DNA from: Planococcus rifietoensis
Lineage (GTDB): Bacteria > Bacillota > Bacilli > Bacillales_A > Planococcaceae
Length of the DNA stretch: 64,000 nucleotides
Direction: 5' to 3'
Assembly: GCF_001465795.2 (NCBI RefSeq)
Contig: NZ_CP013659.2
Location: forward strand, 496,001-560,000
Notes under the pieces: generated by a model
The model's input: the letters and a program-made list of their open reading frames with translations, nothing else
Told to the model about the DNA's origin: nothing
The model's database searches: none
Translations under genes and position numbers: made by a program
Shown: in pieces, positions 51,367-59,188 of the stretch
Numbering within the stretch: position 1 is the stretch's first letter
Layout of the letters: every line of letters begins with the position of its first letter

Positions 51367-51790
51367 TCAAAAAGGTATCACATTAGTCGAGTTGCTGGCT
51401 GCGATTACGCTACTCTCAATTGTTTCTGTTCTTGTGATGAGTATCATCATCCAGTCACAGAACACATATAAGAGAAATCAGCTCACCAATATGACCACGA
51501 CGGAAATGTCTCTTTTGATTAACACGATGACTAGAGATATTCGACAACATCCACAACAAGTGGCTGTAGTAAGCAATGTTCTTACGATCTCTCCTCCAAA
51601 TGAAGACCCTATTGTTTATCGCTTCGATTCAGCACAAGACGAGCTGAAAAGAAACAATCAAGTGGTCATTTCAAACGTTCATGATTTCACTATCGCTATT
51701 GAAGAAGGAATTATGAAATTGGAATTGGAAGATAGCAATGAAAAAGAGTGGACATCAACGATCGCTATCCGAACAGGGGGAGAATTGTAA
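51359..51790 (+). CDS. Type IV prepilin-like protein 2
   Basis: 143-residue prepilin. The signal QKG-ITLVELLAAITLLSIVSV gives cleavage before Ile7 and Glu at mature position 5. The globular region resembles PilW/GspJ-type minor pilins (RNQLTNMTTTEMSLLINTMTRDIRQHP). ATG 51359 overlaps the previous stop; an open frame further upstream is not needed. Its stop overlaps the ATG of the third gene. Confidence 0.83.
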   Translation: MSNQKGITLVELLAAITLLSIVSVLVMSIIIQSQNTYKRNQLTNMTTTEMSLLINTMTRDIRQHPQQVAVVSNVLTISPPNEDPIVYRFDSAQDELKRNNQVVISNVHDFTIAIEEGIMKLELEDSNEKEWTSTIAIRTGGEL

Positions 51791-53418
51791 TGAGACAACA
51801 AGTAGGAGATGAAAAAGGATACTCCCTCTTTATCACCCTCCTGGCAATCATGTTGGTGGGAGTTTTAGGGTTAAGTCTTATTACGATGGCTACAAATACA
51901 ATGAGTTTTTCACAAAGCGAGCGCGGGAATCAATCCAGCTTCTACATTGCAGAAGCTGGATTGACGGCCAAACGGGCAGAAATTCAGCTATTGGTCGAAC
52001 AGGCTTTCAAAAAAACGCATCAACAGTTTGAAGCGATTTCTTCTCCTCAGGATAAGGCTCAATTTAATTTTGAACAAGAATACAAAGACAACGTGCAAGG
52101 CTTATTGACTCCTGAATTGAACCTCGTAGACAGCAAAAACTATGAGTCCCAGCAAGGGAATATTCCAGTATCCGAAGCGGCTCTCAGCTTAGTTTCTACA
52201 GACCCGCTTGTATACAATGTAGAATCGACCGGAGTAGTGCCGATTCCTTCTGGCCGAAATCAAACGAAGGTGCTTTCGCAACTACTCGAAATTCAATTGA
52301 ACGTTGATCAAGAAACCGTGGTGGAAGAAATCAACGGTGAAAAAATTGCGAAACTAAAAGCGTGTTTCTCGCTTTACACAACAGAAGATCTTTACCATAA
52401 TACAAACAGCTTGAAGGGACCCATCTATGTAAACGGGACAACCTATATTCAACGCGGCGGTGCTTTTATAGACGGCAACTTATATTCAGTGGGTGATGTC
52501 CGAATTACTGGAGGAGGTTCGGGCATAAATGGAGATGTCTACACCTCGGGGAAAGTCATCATTACACAGGGAGGTTCGAAGGTTAATGGAAAAGTCTTTC
52601 AAAATGTTGATTTGAGCCAAGTGGAGAATGAGTGTGTTCAAGAGCTGCCACAGCTTCCTGACGTGGCTACCGTTTTTTCTGCTCCAACCATGTCTCCGCT
52701 GATATCTGCGGATAATCAAAGTGGGAGTAACATCGTGACAAATGGTGTGCTTTCATTAAAAGGAAACAATAATTCTACTTGGACGCTTTCAGAAGATGTA
52801 TATCTCAAAAAACTGTCAATTGAAAGTGGAGTTAATTTAACACTCGATCTTAAAAATCAAAATCGCACTATATTCGTCGACGACTGGGATGTGAAAAATG
52901 GTTTTATTCATCTGCAGAATTCGGCAAATTCAAAGCTCAGAATCGTGATAAAAGATAAGATGACCCATTCGAATGGGGATCTGAATGTTAATGGAAGCCC
53001 GGATAACGTAGAAGTGTTTTATGCCGGAGCTACGACGCCTTCACTAGGAGGTAACTCAAAATACAATGCCACGTTTCATGTCAAAAGAGCCGATCTGACC
53101 GTAACAGGAAGCAACGGGCTTATGGGAGATCTGATTCACTATGGAACAGGAAGCACCATTACAGTATCCGGCCATGGAGATATGGGAAACAAACTCATTT
53201 TGGCACCAAATAGCAATTTCTTTCTTACTGGAAGCGGTAGTATTTTAGGGAATATCATCGCCAAGAACTTTACAGCCAGTGGCGCAGGATCTATTTCTCC
53301 TCCGTCGAGTGACTCTGGGGAGTGGGAGTACACTGAGGGTCAAAAAGAAATTATCGAGTACACCAGCTTCGAAAAAGACGGAAGTTTAATCAAAGCAACT
53401 CCGATAAGCGAGGAGTAA
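51790..53418 (+). CDS. PilX-like minor pilin with bactofilin-like beta-helix body
   Basis: 542-residue protein. The N-terminus EKGYSLFITLLAIMLVGVLG is prepilin-like but lacks Glu at mature position 5, as in PilX-type minor pilins; SSFYIAEAGLTAKRAEIQ follows, which is also typical. From about 200 onward, repeats of a G-x-I/V-x-G-x type (YVNGTTYIQRGGAFIDGN, VRITGGGSGINGDV, VIITQGGSKVNGKV) and later ones up to about 515 fit a right-handed beta-helix of the bactofilin/polymer-forming kind. It could be the tip or surface protein of a pseudopilus. Start 51790 overlaps the previous stop. Confidence 0.8.
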   Translation: MRQQVGDEKGYSLFITLLAIMLVGVLGLSLITMATNTMSFSQSERGNQSSFYIAEAGLTAKRAEIQLLVEQAFKKTHQQFEAISSPQDKAQFNFEQEYKDNVQGLLTPELNLVDSKNYESQQGNIPVSEAALSLVSTDPLVYNVESTGVVPIPSGRNQTKVLSQLLEIQLNVDQETVVEEINGEKIAKLKACFSLYTTEDLYHNTNSLKGPIYVNGTTYIQRGGAFIDGNLYSVGDVRITGGGSGINGDVYTSGKVIITQGGSKVNGKVFQNVDLSQVENECVQELPQLPDVATVFSAPTMSPLISADNQSGSNIVTNGVLSLKGNNNSTWTLSEDVYLKKLSIESGVNLTLDLKNQNRTIFVDDWDVKNGFIHLQNSANSKLRIVIKDKMTHSNGDLNVNGSPDNVEVFYAGATTPSLGGNSKYNATFHVKRADLTVTGSNGLMGDLIHYGTGSTITVSGHGDMGNKLILAPNSNFFLTGSGSILGNIIAKNFTASGAGSISPPSSDSGEWEYTEGQKEIIEYTSFEKDGSLIKATPISEE

Positions 53419-53563
53419 AGAAGAATATGGAGATGAATGCTTTTAGCTACCTTCAAAAACTCACATTATTTGCTTCATCAAGAGATTTCGCTCTTAGATT
53501 TACTCTACTATCACCCCCATATATCAGAAATTAAAATGAAAGTGCAAGGAATAAAATTAGAAA

Positions 53564-53594
53564 AGATGACTTCGGCACAATGCCAAAGTCATCT
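53564..53594 (+). terminator. Hairpin after prepilin operon
   Basis: GATGACTT-C-GGCA, CAA loop, TGCC-A-AAGTCATC. It has no strong T run and may act with the next terminator. Confidence 0.5.
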
Positions 53595-53718
53595 GCTCGC
53601 AGCTTGGCTGCAATATGTTTTTATTAAACTACTTATTGAATGAAGCTTAGTTTAGAGATTGCTACATGGGCGTACTTAATAATAGTTGCTAGCCTTAGAT
53701 TATAAAACGTGAACTTCA
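53595..53718. other. Gene-free stretch
   Basis: Part of the 351-base gap after the prepilin operon. No feature apart from the flanking hairpins. Confidence 0.4.
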
Positions 53719-53761
53719 AAAACAGCACACGGCTTACCGTGTGCTGTTTTTATGCGGATTA
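53719..53761. terminator. Copy 2 of the ferritin-type terminator
   Basis: AACAGCACACG, GCTTAC loop, CGTGTGCTGTT, T run and TATG. It differs from the copy at 50583-50625 by one loop base. The two copies bracket the prepilin operon. Confidence 0.8.
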
Positions 53762-53769
53762 TAAAGTTT

Positions 53770-54528
53770 TCATGACCCACTCTGACCTAAGGAATGATCA
53801 TTTTCTAACCAATCAACAATCAAATCCACAATGATTTCTTGTTGTTCACTAACTGTGATCTGGGCCTCATTGTCGCCGGATTGACTGCCATATACGCCAA
53901 AATAAGCGTGGTTGCCGCCTGGAATTTCAATGAAATCTGTTGTTTCCGGCAAGTTCGAGCTGTTTTCCTTAATTTTTTCAGGCGTACTTAAGCCATCTTC
54001 TGAACCGCTGATGGATAAAACGGGTAACGTGGATTCACTCAAATAGTCATTGCTTGCTGCGTATGCCCCAAGCAATATGAGTCCGTTTACGCGATCTAAA
54101 TGTTGATCAGCATACATAGCGGCTGCTGCGCCTCCCATGGAATGGCCCGAAACATACCACTCGATGCTGTCGTCGCTTTCGATGATTTCATCAGCTTTTG
54201 AAACATCTAAAATTGATAAATTTAATCGAACTGAAGGGATGGCGACTGTGATATCTTGCTTCGATAATTCTTGAGCCAAATAGCCATATGCTTCAGGTTC
54301 GACTTTTGCGCCGGGATAGAGGATTAACCCTTTTTCTGCATTTTCTGCTCTATAGATATACCATCCGTCCTCGGGTTCGATAACTTCCTCCATTTCGATT
54401 TGATCAGCATCTACTGCTTCAAATGTATCTTGAGACCATATAAAAAAGATAGTGAAGCTCAGAATTACAAGTAAAGCCAGTGTGAAAAGCGAGATGAATA
54501 GGGTTTTTTTGTTTAGAATTTTTTTCAT
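53770..54528 (-). CDS. Membrane-anchored alpha/beta hydrolase
   Basis: 252-residue hydrolase with an N-terminal membrane anchor (about 10-31), then a catalytic domain on the outside. Nucleophile Ser130 in SGHSMGG, an Asp in SISGSEDGLS and His in GGNHAYFG form the triad. LILYPGAKVEPEAYGYLAQEL is like the YqiA/PF12695-type hydrolases. The substrate is unknown. Weak upstream ribosome site. Confidence 0.8.
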   Translation of the reverse strand: MKKILNKKTLFISLFTLALLVILSFTIFFIWSQDTFEAVDADQIEMEEVIEPEDGWYIYRAENAEKGLILYPGAKVEPEAYGYLAQELSKQDITVAIPSVRLNLSILDVSKADEIIESDDSIEWYVSGHSMGGAAAAMYADQHLDRVNGLILLGAYAASNDYLSESTLPVLSISGSEDGLSTPEKIKENSSNLPETTDFIEIPGGNHAYFGVYGSQSGDNEAQITVSEQQEIIVDLIVDWLENDHSLGQSGS

Positions 54529-54850
54529 TATGAGTACCGAATTATTCCTAATCCAATCAAGTAGAAAGATAGAGGCAATCCACTGATTAACATTTTAAAT
54601 AATTTTCCTTTCTGGATTTTTTGAAAATGTTAATTTAGATTGAATTAAATTAATACTTCTTATAATTCAAGTATAAACATTGAGAAATGTCGTTACTATT
54701 GTCATTTTCGCACATGATGATGTTTCGTTTTTTGTTTACACGTTGAAACCCGCCTTCACCTTAACCCTGAAACATAGGAAAAAGCACAAACAAAAAAGAG
54801 TGGCTCTCGCTACCCTTTATTCTTAATTAATCGCATCGATTGAAATATAG
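54529..54850. other. AT-rich intergenic region
   Basis: No gene. A terminator-like stem, AAAGAGTGGC with GCTACCCTTT, is at 54795-54818, suited to the minus-strand gene that ends at 54851. Confidence 0.4.
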
Positions 54851-55420
54851 TTACCTTTTCTCTTCCATTTCAAATGATGGTTGGGCCGAACTTAAAGACA
54901 CATTCTTCATTCCTTCCCAAGTAGAGAAACGAACGGTATTTGTAGTAATCCATTCCTCTTTACCCAAACCTAAAATACCTTCAGGATCGATACTTGACGA
55001 ATGATCCCAAACTATTATGGAAATTGATTGATCATCAAGGCGCTTGCCAAGAAAACCATACTTTGTCTTGAAAAAATCATAAACATAAGTTGTTTCCCCT
55101 AATGTCGCATGTCGGTATTCGATTACTAGTGATTGCTGGCTATGGGGATTAACGATTTCAGTGTAATTGTTATCCAGCCATAGAACGATAAAACCATGAA
55201 ACAATAGTATAGGTATACCAACGAAAAGGGTGGCAAATGTCCATACTTTAGAAAGTTTTGATTTGAAGGCGATTACACTAAGAACAATAATGTTTAAAAC
55301 TAAAGGGATGATATATCCTGTTGGTTTAAAAAAGAGTAGAACATAATCTGTATAATGCATGACGACAAGGATGAAGTCCATGATTCCCAAAACGGCGAGT
55401 ATCCATTTTTCCTTTGTCAT
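54851..55420 (-). CDS. Membrane protein of unknown function
   Basis: 189 residues: three or four membrane spans in the first 90, then a soluble domain of about 100 residues with no recognised motif (VIEYRHATLGETTYVYDFF, then SISIIVWDHSSSIDPEG). ATG 55420 has GGGGAAG close upstream; ATG 55432 is also possible. It is in the AT-rich accessory segment, with no functional partner. Confidence 0.55.
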   Translation of the reverse strand: MTKEKWILAVLGIMDFILVVMHYTDYVLLFFKPTGYIIPLVLNIIVLSVIAFKSKLSKVWTFATLFVGIPILLFHGFIVLWLDNNYTEIVNPHSQQSLVIEYRHATLGETTYVYDFFKTKYGFLGKRLDDQSISIIVWDHSSSIDPEGILGLGKEEWITTNTVRFSTWEGMKNVSLSSAQPSFEMEEKR

Positions 55421-55664
55421 AAGCTTCCCCATTCTTACTGATTTTTGTAATTTTTATAGTTAGTTCTTTAGAAATTTGGTCCGTTTATTGAACATTAACC
55501 TCTCTTAATCACACAGGCATTTAACCCGACGTGCTAGTAAGCTATCGCATTCAAAGCATCAATTATAATTGTTTTCAATCAATATACCACTTAATTATAT
55601 GAAATAGAGGATCGTCGTTACTCAAAAAGTTAAAAAACATAGAAACAACTTAAAGAAGGGAGTT
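55421..55664. other. Intergenic region upstream of AbrB-like remnant
   Basis: AT-rich, no gene recognised. Confidence 0.4.
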
Positions 55665-55832
55665 GTGTACACTAAACGAATCAATCGACTGGGCGGGATT
55701 GTGATTTCGAAAGAGATTCCCGAGATCTTCTAGTTAGAAGAAGGAGATTCCATCGACATTATGCATAGTGAGCTACAAACCGTCATTGGGTCGCGTAAAC
55801 AGCGCTATGTTTATGCTTGGCTGGGAAGATAA
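55665..55832 (+). pseudogene. AbrB/SpoVT-like regulator remnant
   Basis: Reading from GTG 55665 gives TKRINRLGGIVISKEIPEIF, then an in-frame TAG, then LEEGDSIDIMHSELQTVI and a short tail ending at TAA 55832. The pattern (R-x-LG-x-I/V-V-I-x-K-E-I/L ... L-x-EGD-x-I-x-I) is that of the swapped-hairpin AbrB DNA-binding domain. One stop codon interrupts it (residue 23). The preceding AAGGGAG could be the old ribosome site. Either a dead gene or, less likely, a sequencing error. Confidence 0.7.
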
Positions 55833-55917
55833 CGAATGAAGCGAGCTTTATTGAAAAAAATTAGAACAGCAAAGAAGACATGAGTGAGACGTTAAGGGTA
55901 TGGGGAGTGAATGCAGG

Positions 55918-55952
55918 AAAGACTGTCAGATTAGTTAAATCCGACAGTCTTT
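55918..55952. terminator. Terminator-like hairpin
   Basis: AAAGACTGTC-A-GATT pairs with AAATC-C-GACAGTCTTT, with T residues after it. Confidence 0.7.
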
Positions 55953-56018
55953 TCATTTGATAAATTAAATGGATTCTGAGTGCCATAAGTTGCATTCAGA
56001 CTATCGCAGCGTGTTTAT

Positions 56019-56189
56019 CTACTTATGGTATTTCTGAAAATACTTCACTGAGATGAAATACAAAACAAAAGCAGAAGTGCTGGCAATTATTATTGAAGTA
56101 GTATAAGAGTTAGGATCACCTGCAAAAAATAAAACATAGAGTAAAAACACTAAAATACCTGAGGCTATAATTCTAATGACATTTTCCAT
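56019..56189 (-). CDS. Small membrane protein
   Basis: 56 residues with two membrane spans (about 5-22 and 31-48), then a basic end (KYFQKYHK). ATG 56189 has AAGGAGG six bases upstream, a strong site. No family recognised. It is one of several such short membrane proteins in this AT-rich segment. Confidence 0.6.
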   Translation of the reverse strand: MENVIRIIASGILVFLLYVLFFAGDPNSYTTSIIIASTSAFVLYFISVKYFQKYHK

Positions 56190-56410
56190 AAGAACCTCCT
56201 TATCCAAGATAATTAACTGTTGATTTTAACGTGAATAAGATAGAAGTAAACAGCGCTTTTTTAATCAATCTATAAAATGCGTTTCCAAATATTGTACATA
56301 TACCCTACAATAGGAATATATAGCCAGTAAAGAGATAACTGCAAATAAATATTGAAGCCTTTCAATGCCTTCAGACAGTAGAAAAAATGCTTTAGAAGAG
56401 GTGGAACATA

Positions 56411-57442
56411 TTGAAGAAAAGTCTAGCTGGCATAGTATTATGTTCAGCATTATTCTCCTCAGCATGCTCAGTGGAGCTCGTGGAAACCGATGATTTGACT
56501 GATACGGAAGCAAAAGTAGAGTTAGCACAAGAGGAAAAGAGCAAACAAGTTCAACCGATTGAACCATCTACTATGAAGGTAGGGAACCAAAAGTTTGGTT
56601 TGTTTTCGTATTATTCATCATTTGATCATTACATAAAATTAGCCAAGAAAAATCCGAATTCACTGGAGGAGTCTTATGCTCTAGCCGTTACAGAGCCGTT
56701 CCAAACGAATGCTTTTGGGGAAGTGAAGGGCACAATGTATGCAGATTACTGGTTTTTTACGCCACCTAAAGACATTATTCCGTTGCAGAGTGAACTCCAG
56801 GCCTTATCGGATCGGGAAGAGTCTCTATACATAGCAATCGAAGATGCTTTAAAGAAATCAGCAGAAATGCTGCCCGGTAGTGACAAGACCGTACATATCT
56901 TTCTAGCGAATCCAGCATATACACATGGGAAGACGCAAGAACTAAATCCTCTAGGATTTGCACTTGCGCAGGATGTAATTGTTCTATTTGTTACTTCCAT
57001 TCTCAATGAAGAAGACTTGCAACACACCATTGCCCATGAATACTTTCATATGATCGATATGGAAAGAGGAACAGCGGATAATTCAATGTCTTCCACATTG
57101 TTAGAAGTTGCAGTAATGGAAGGAAAAGCTGAGGCTTTTGCGAGAATGAATTATCCAGAAACGAAACAAGACTGGATATTGAACGCAGATGAAAAGATTA
57201 CAGAAGAAACCAAAGCACTGTTCTTGGAAGAAAAAGATTCTCCCGAGATCGAAATTTGGAATGATTTTTATTACGGAAATCCTGTTGTCGAAGTGCCGCC
57301 GTTTGCTAGTCATATAATTGGATATGACATTATGCAGAAGTTTTTAAAGCAGCACCCTGATATGCCAGTTGAGGAATGGCTCGAATTGACTGCAGAAGAA
57401 ATTCTGGCAGGGAGTGAGTATGCTACATTAAAATCAAATTAA
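56411..57442 (+). CDS. DUF2268-like lipoprotein, putative zinc metalloprotease
   Basis: 343-residue lipoprotein (TTG start at 56411 with GAGGTGG six bases upstream, lipobox FSSAC, Cys19). The zinc protease motif HEYFH is at 209-213, within TIAHEYFHMIDMERG, and Glu residues follow in LLEVAVMEGKAEAFARM, the arrangement of the DUF2268/gluzincin-type family. Members are predicted Zn-dependent proteases. The external location is inferred from the lipobox. Substrate unknown. Confidence 0.8.
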   Translation: MKKSLAGIVLCSALFSSACSVELVETDDLTDTEAKVELAQEEKSKQVQPIEPSTMKVGNQKFGLFSYYSSFDHYIKLAKKNPNSLEESYALAVTEPFQTNAFGEVKGTMYADYWFFTPPKDIIPLQSELQALSDREESLYIAIEDALKKSAEMLPGSDKTVHIFLANPAYTHGKTQELNPLGFALAQDVIVLFVTSILNEEDLQHTIAHEYFHMIDMERGTADNSMSSTLLEVAVMEGKAEAFARMNYPETKQDWILNADEKITEETKALFLEEKDSPEIEIWNDFYYGNPVVEVPPFASHIIGYDIMQKFLKQHPDMPVEEWLELTAEEILAGSEYATLKSN

Positions 57443-57503
57443 TCTAACTATCGCTTCCTTACCAAAAGAGGAGCGGTTCGAAAAAGGAGGATTGTAAGTT
57501 ATT

Positions 57504-57662
57504 GTGGGAATTGTGAGCAAAGACAATCAAGAAAATGTCTATCTATTCATATCACTTTTTGTTCTTTCCATTGTTACGTTTCGTAAAATAAAAAGAATCG
57601 AGTGTAAAAGAAAGGAAGTCACAGCAGCTTTAATGGAACCCTATGACCCTAATATTTTATGA
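57504..57662 (+). CDS. Possible short membrane peptide
   Basis: 52 residues from GTG 57504 (or GTG 57513): one membrane span (about 12-26) flanked by polar residues, then a basic stretch (RKIKRIECKRKEV). AAAGGAGG is 12-13 bases upstream, a long spacing, so the start is doubtful. No family recognised. Confidence 0.35.
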   Translation: MGIVSKDNQENVYLFISLFVLSIVTFRKIKRIECKRKEVTAALMEPYDPNIL

Positions 57663-57857
57663 GGCCTGAAGGTTATACGGGAGTGAAGCTGACTTTCTAT
57701 TTTAATGAACATAAGTTTTCTATTGCAGCACATTAAATAAATCGTCGCACCCAATGTTTGTCATTAGAGGCGCTACGTTCGAAACTAGTGAAGTATTTAA
57801 TATTTATCTTCTATCATGAGGCTAGTAGGATGCCAAATTTCTAGGAGGAGAAATCCA
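57663..57857. other. Intergenic region
   Basis: AT-rich, no gene seen. It may hold the promoter of the small membrane protein at 57858. Confidence 0.35.
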
Positions 57858-58025
57858 ATGACCGAGTTTTTATCAGCTTTGCTGTTCACCTTTCTAATTT
57901 TATTTGTGATTTTTTCTGTTGTGTATAAGCTGCTGCTTCCAGAGAAAAGAATAATGAACATAAAGAACATCTCAATCATAGTGGGCCAGGCTGTGGTCAT
58001 CACTTTACTTTTGACGTTCATTTAA
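57858..58025 (+). CDS. Small membrane protein
   Basis: 55 residues with two hydrophobic spans (about 5-24 and 36-54) joined by a charged loop with KLLLPEKRIMN. ATG 57858 has AGGAGGAG nine bases upstream, a strong site; a longer frame upstream lacks it. No family recognised. Confidence 0.6.
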   Translation: MTEFLSALLFTFLILFVIFSVVYKLLLPEKRIMNIKNISIIVGQAVVITLLLTFI

Positions 58026-58106
58026 CTGCCACTCATCATTCTCTGAGGTATATAATGATGTCACTCGAAAACAATAGCAAAATAGTGATGACAAGAGAGG
58101 GTCTCT

Positions 58107-58568
58107 TTGAGAAACTTAAAAACTCTAATGATTGGTATTTGCGTATTGTTCATATTGACTGCTTGTAATCAGTCCGATTGGTACGATACGAGGGATGAGG
58201 CAATTGAAAACGGGTTGCAAGAGGAAGGCATCGGGGAATCGTCCACTGTATCCATTGAAGAATATGACGGCGAGACAATTGTGTTGTATGCACAGGATAA
58301 CTCTTTAGGCGTAGCAAGTATCACAGAAAGTGAAGAAGGCTATAGCTGGTACCGAAGCGCTCCAAATCACAGATTTGAAGTCACTGGTGACTTACCTTAT
58401 ACGACGGGGAGCTTTGAGGTTGAAACTGAATCTGGAATGCAAGTCACTATATTCTATGGAGAAATCTTTGATTCCACTATTCAAGTTAATGATGTAGCAA
58501 GCCGTGAAGGTTTAGATGAATTGACCCTTCTTGGAGACTCAAAGCTTTTCTACGCTGTTTTCGAATAA
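58107..58568 (+). CDS. Hypothetical lipoprotein
   Basis: 153-residue lipoprotein: TTG start at 58107 with GAGAGG six bases upstream, lipobox LTAC at Cys20. The mature part is acidic (DEAIENGLQEEGI) and beta-rich with no recognised motif. It resembles small Bacillales lipoproteins annotated only as hypothetical. On the same strand as the short membrane genes on either side, though spacing does not show an operon. Confidence 0.65.
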   Translation: MRNLKTLMIGICVLFILTACNQSDWYDTRDEAIENGLQEEGIGESSTVSIEEYDGETIVLYAQDNSLGVASITESEEGYSWYRSAPNHRFEVTGDLPYTTGSFEVETESGMQVTIFYGEIFDSTIQVNDVASREGLDELTLLGDSKLFYAVFE

Positions 58569-58706
58569 GCTTTGGTAGATCTGGATAATGCCTTCAAGAA
58601 GTATATTTTAAAAGAGTGAATTTCTTTTGGTAGATGGAACAGATTTAGTAAAGACAAGAAAACTTGCTAGAAGGATGATCCAATCCGTAATTTTAGGGGG
58701 AAGTTG

Positions 58707-58874
58707 ATGATTTCTGTGTTAAAAATACTAAGCATCATTCTATTGTTCTCACCTGCTGTTCTGATTTATACGGAAACGACGAGCATATTCATTGCCGTAA
58801 TTCCATTCGTGCTAGGTGCTTTGCTCTACACGTATGTTCAAAGCAAAAAGCGTACTCAAAATCATCCGAATTAA
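58707..58874 (+). CDS. Small two-span membrane protein
   Basis: 55 residues, too short for usual calling. Two hydrophobic spans (MISVLKILSIILLFSPAVLI and a second one, 27-44) and a basic tail (SKKRTQNHPN). AGGGGGAAG lies directly upstream of ATG 58707, and a clear terminator follows the stop, which makes it a plausible complete transcription unit. Confidence 0.6.
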   Translation: MISVLKILSIILLFSPAVLIYTETTSIFIAVIPFVLGALLYTYVQSKKRTQNHPN

Positions 58875-58891
58875 TTAGGCAGGAATCAGTA

Positions 58892-58918
58892 AACCAACTT
58901 AATTTAAGTTGGTTTTTA
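58892..58918 (+). terminator. Terminator after the two-span peptide
   Basis: AACCAACTTA, AT loop, TAAGTTGGTT, then T residues. Confidence 0.8.
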
Positions 58919-59188
58919 TTTTTGAATGTAATGCATTCAGCAAACTAGCGGGTGCTGCGGTGGGTGTGTCTCAACAACCCAATTGCTGCAGAACTTTTTA
59001 TTTTTATTAATTTTATGTAATTTTTACTAAATAATATTGACGCTATAGAGGGTGTTCTGTAAGGTTAAATGTGCGAGAAGAAAAAACTGTAAATTAGAAT
59101 AATTAAGTACCAGTAATTTACAGAAGAGAAACCAGCAAACCAGCACTGCCTAGTTAAACGCTTTTACAAAAAGGAGGACGACAATAAG
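58919..59188. other. AT-rich leader of endonuclease gene
   Basis: No gene. A TATA-rich stretch and an AAACGCTTTTAC segment near 59157 could contain the promoter of the nuclease. Confidence 0.35.

Noticed and set aside
53437..53643. 68-residue frame after the prepilin operon
   Set aside because: Poor ribosome spacing, overlaps a hairpin, and an alternative overlapping frame is equally good. No hydrophobic or family pattern.
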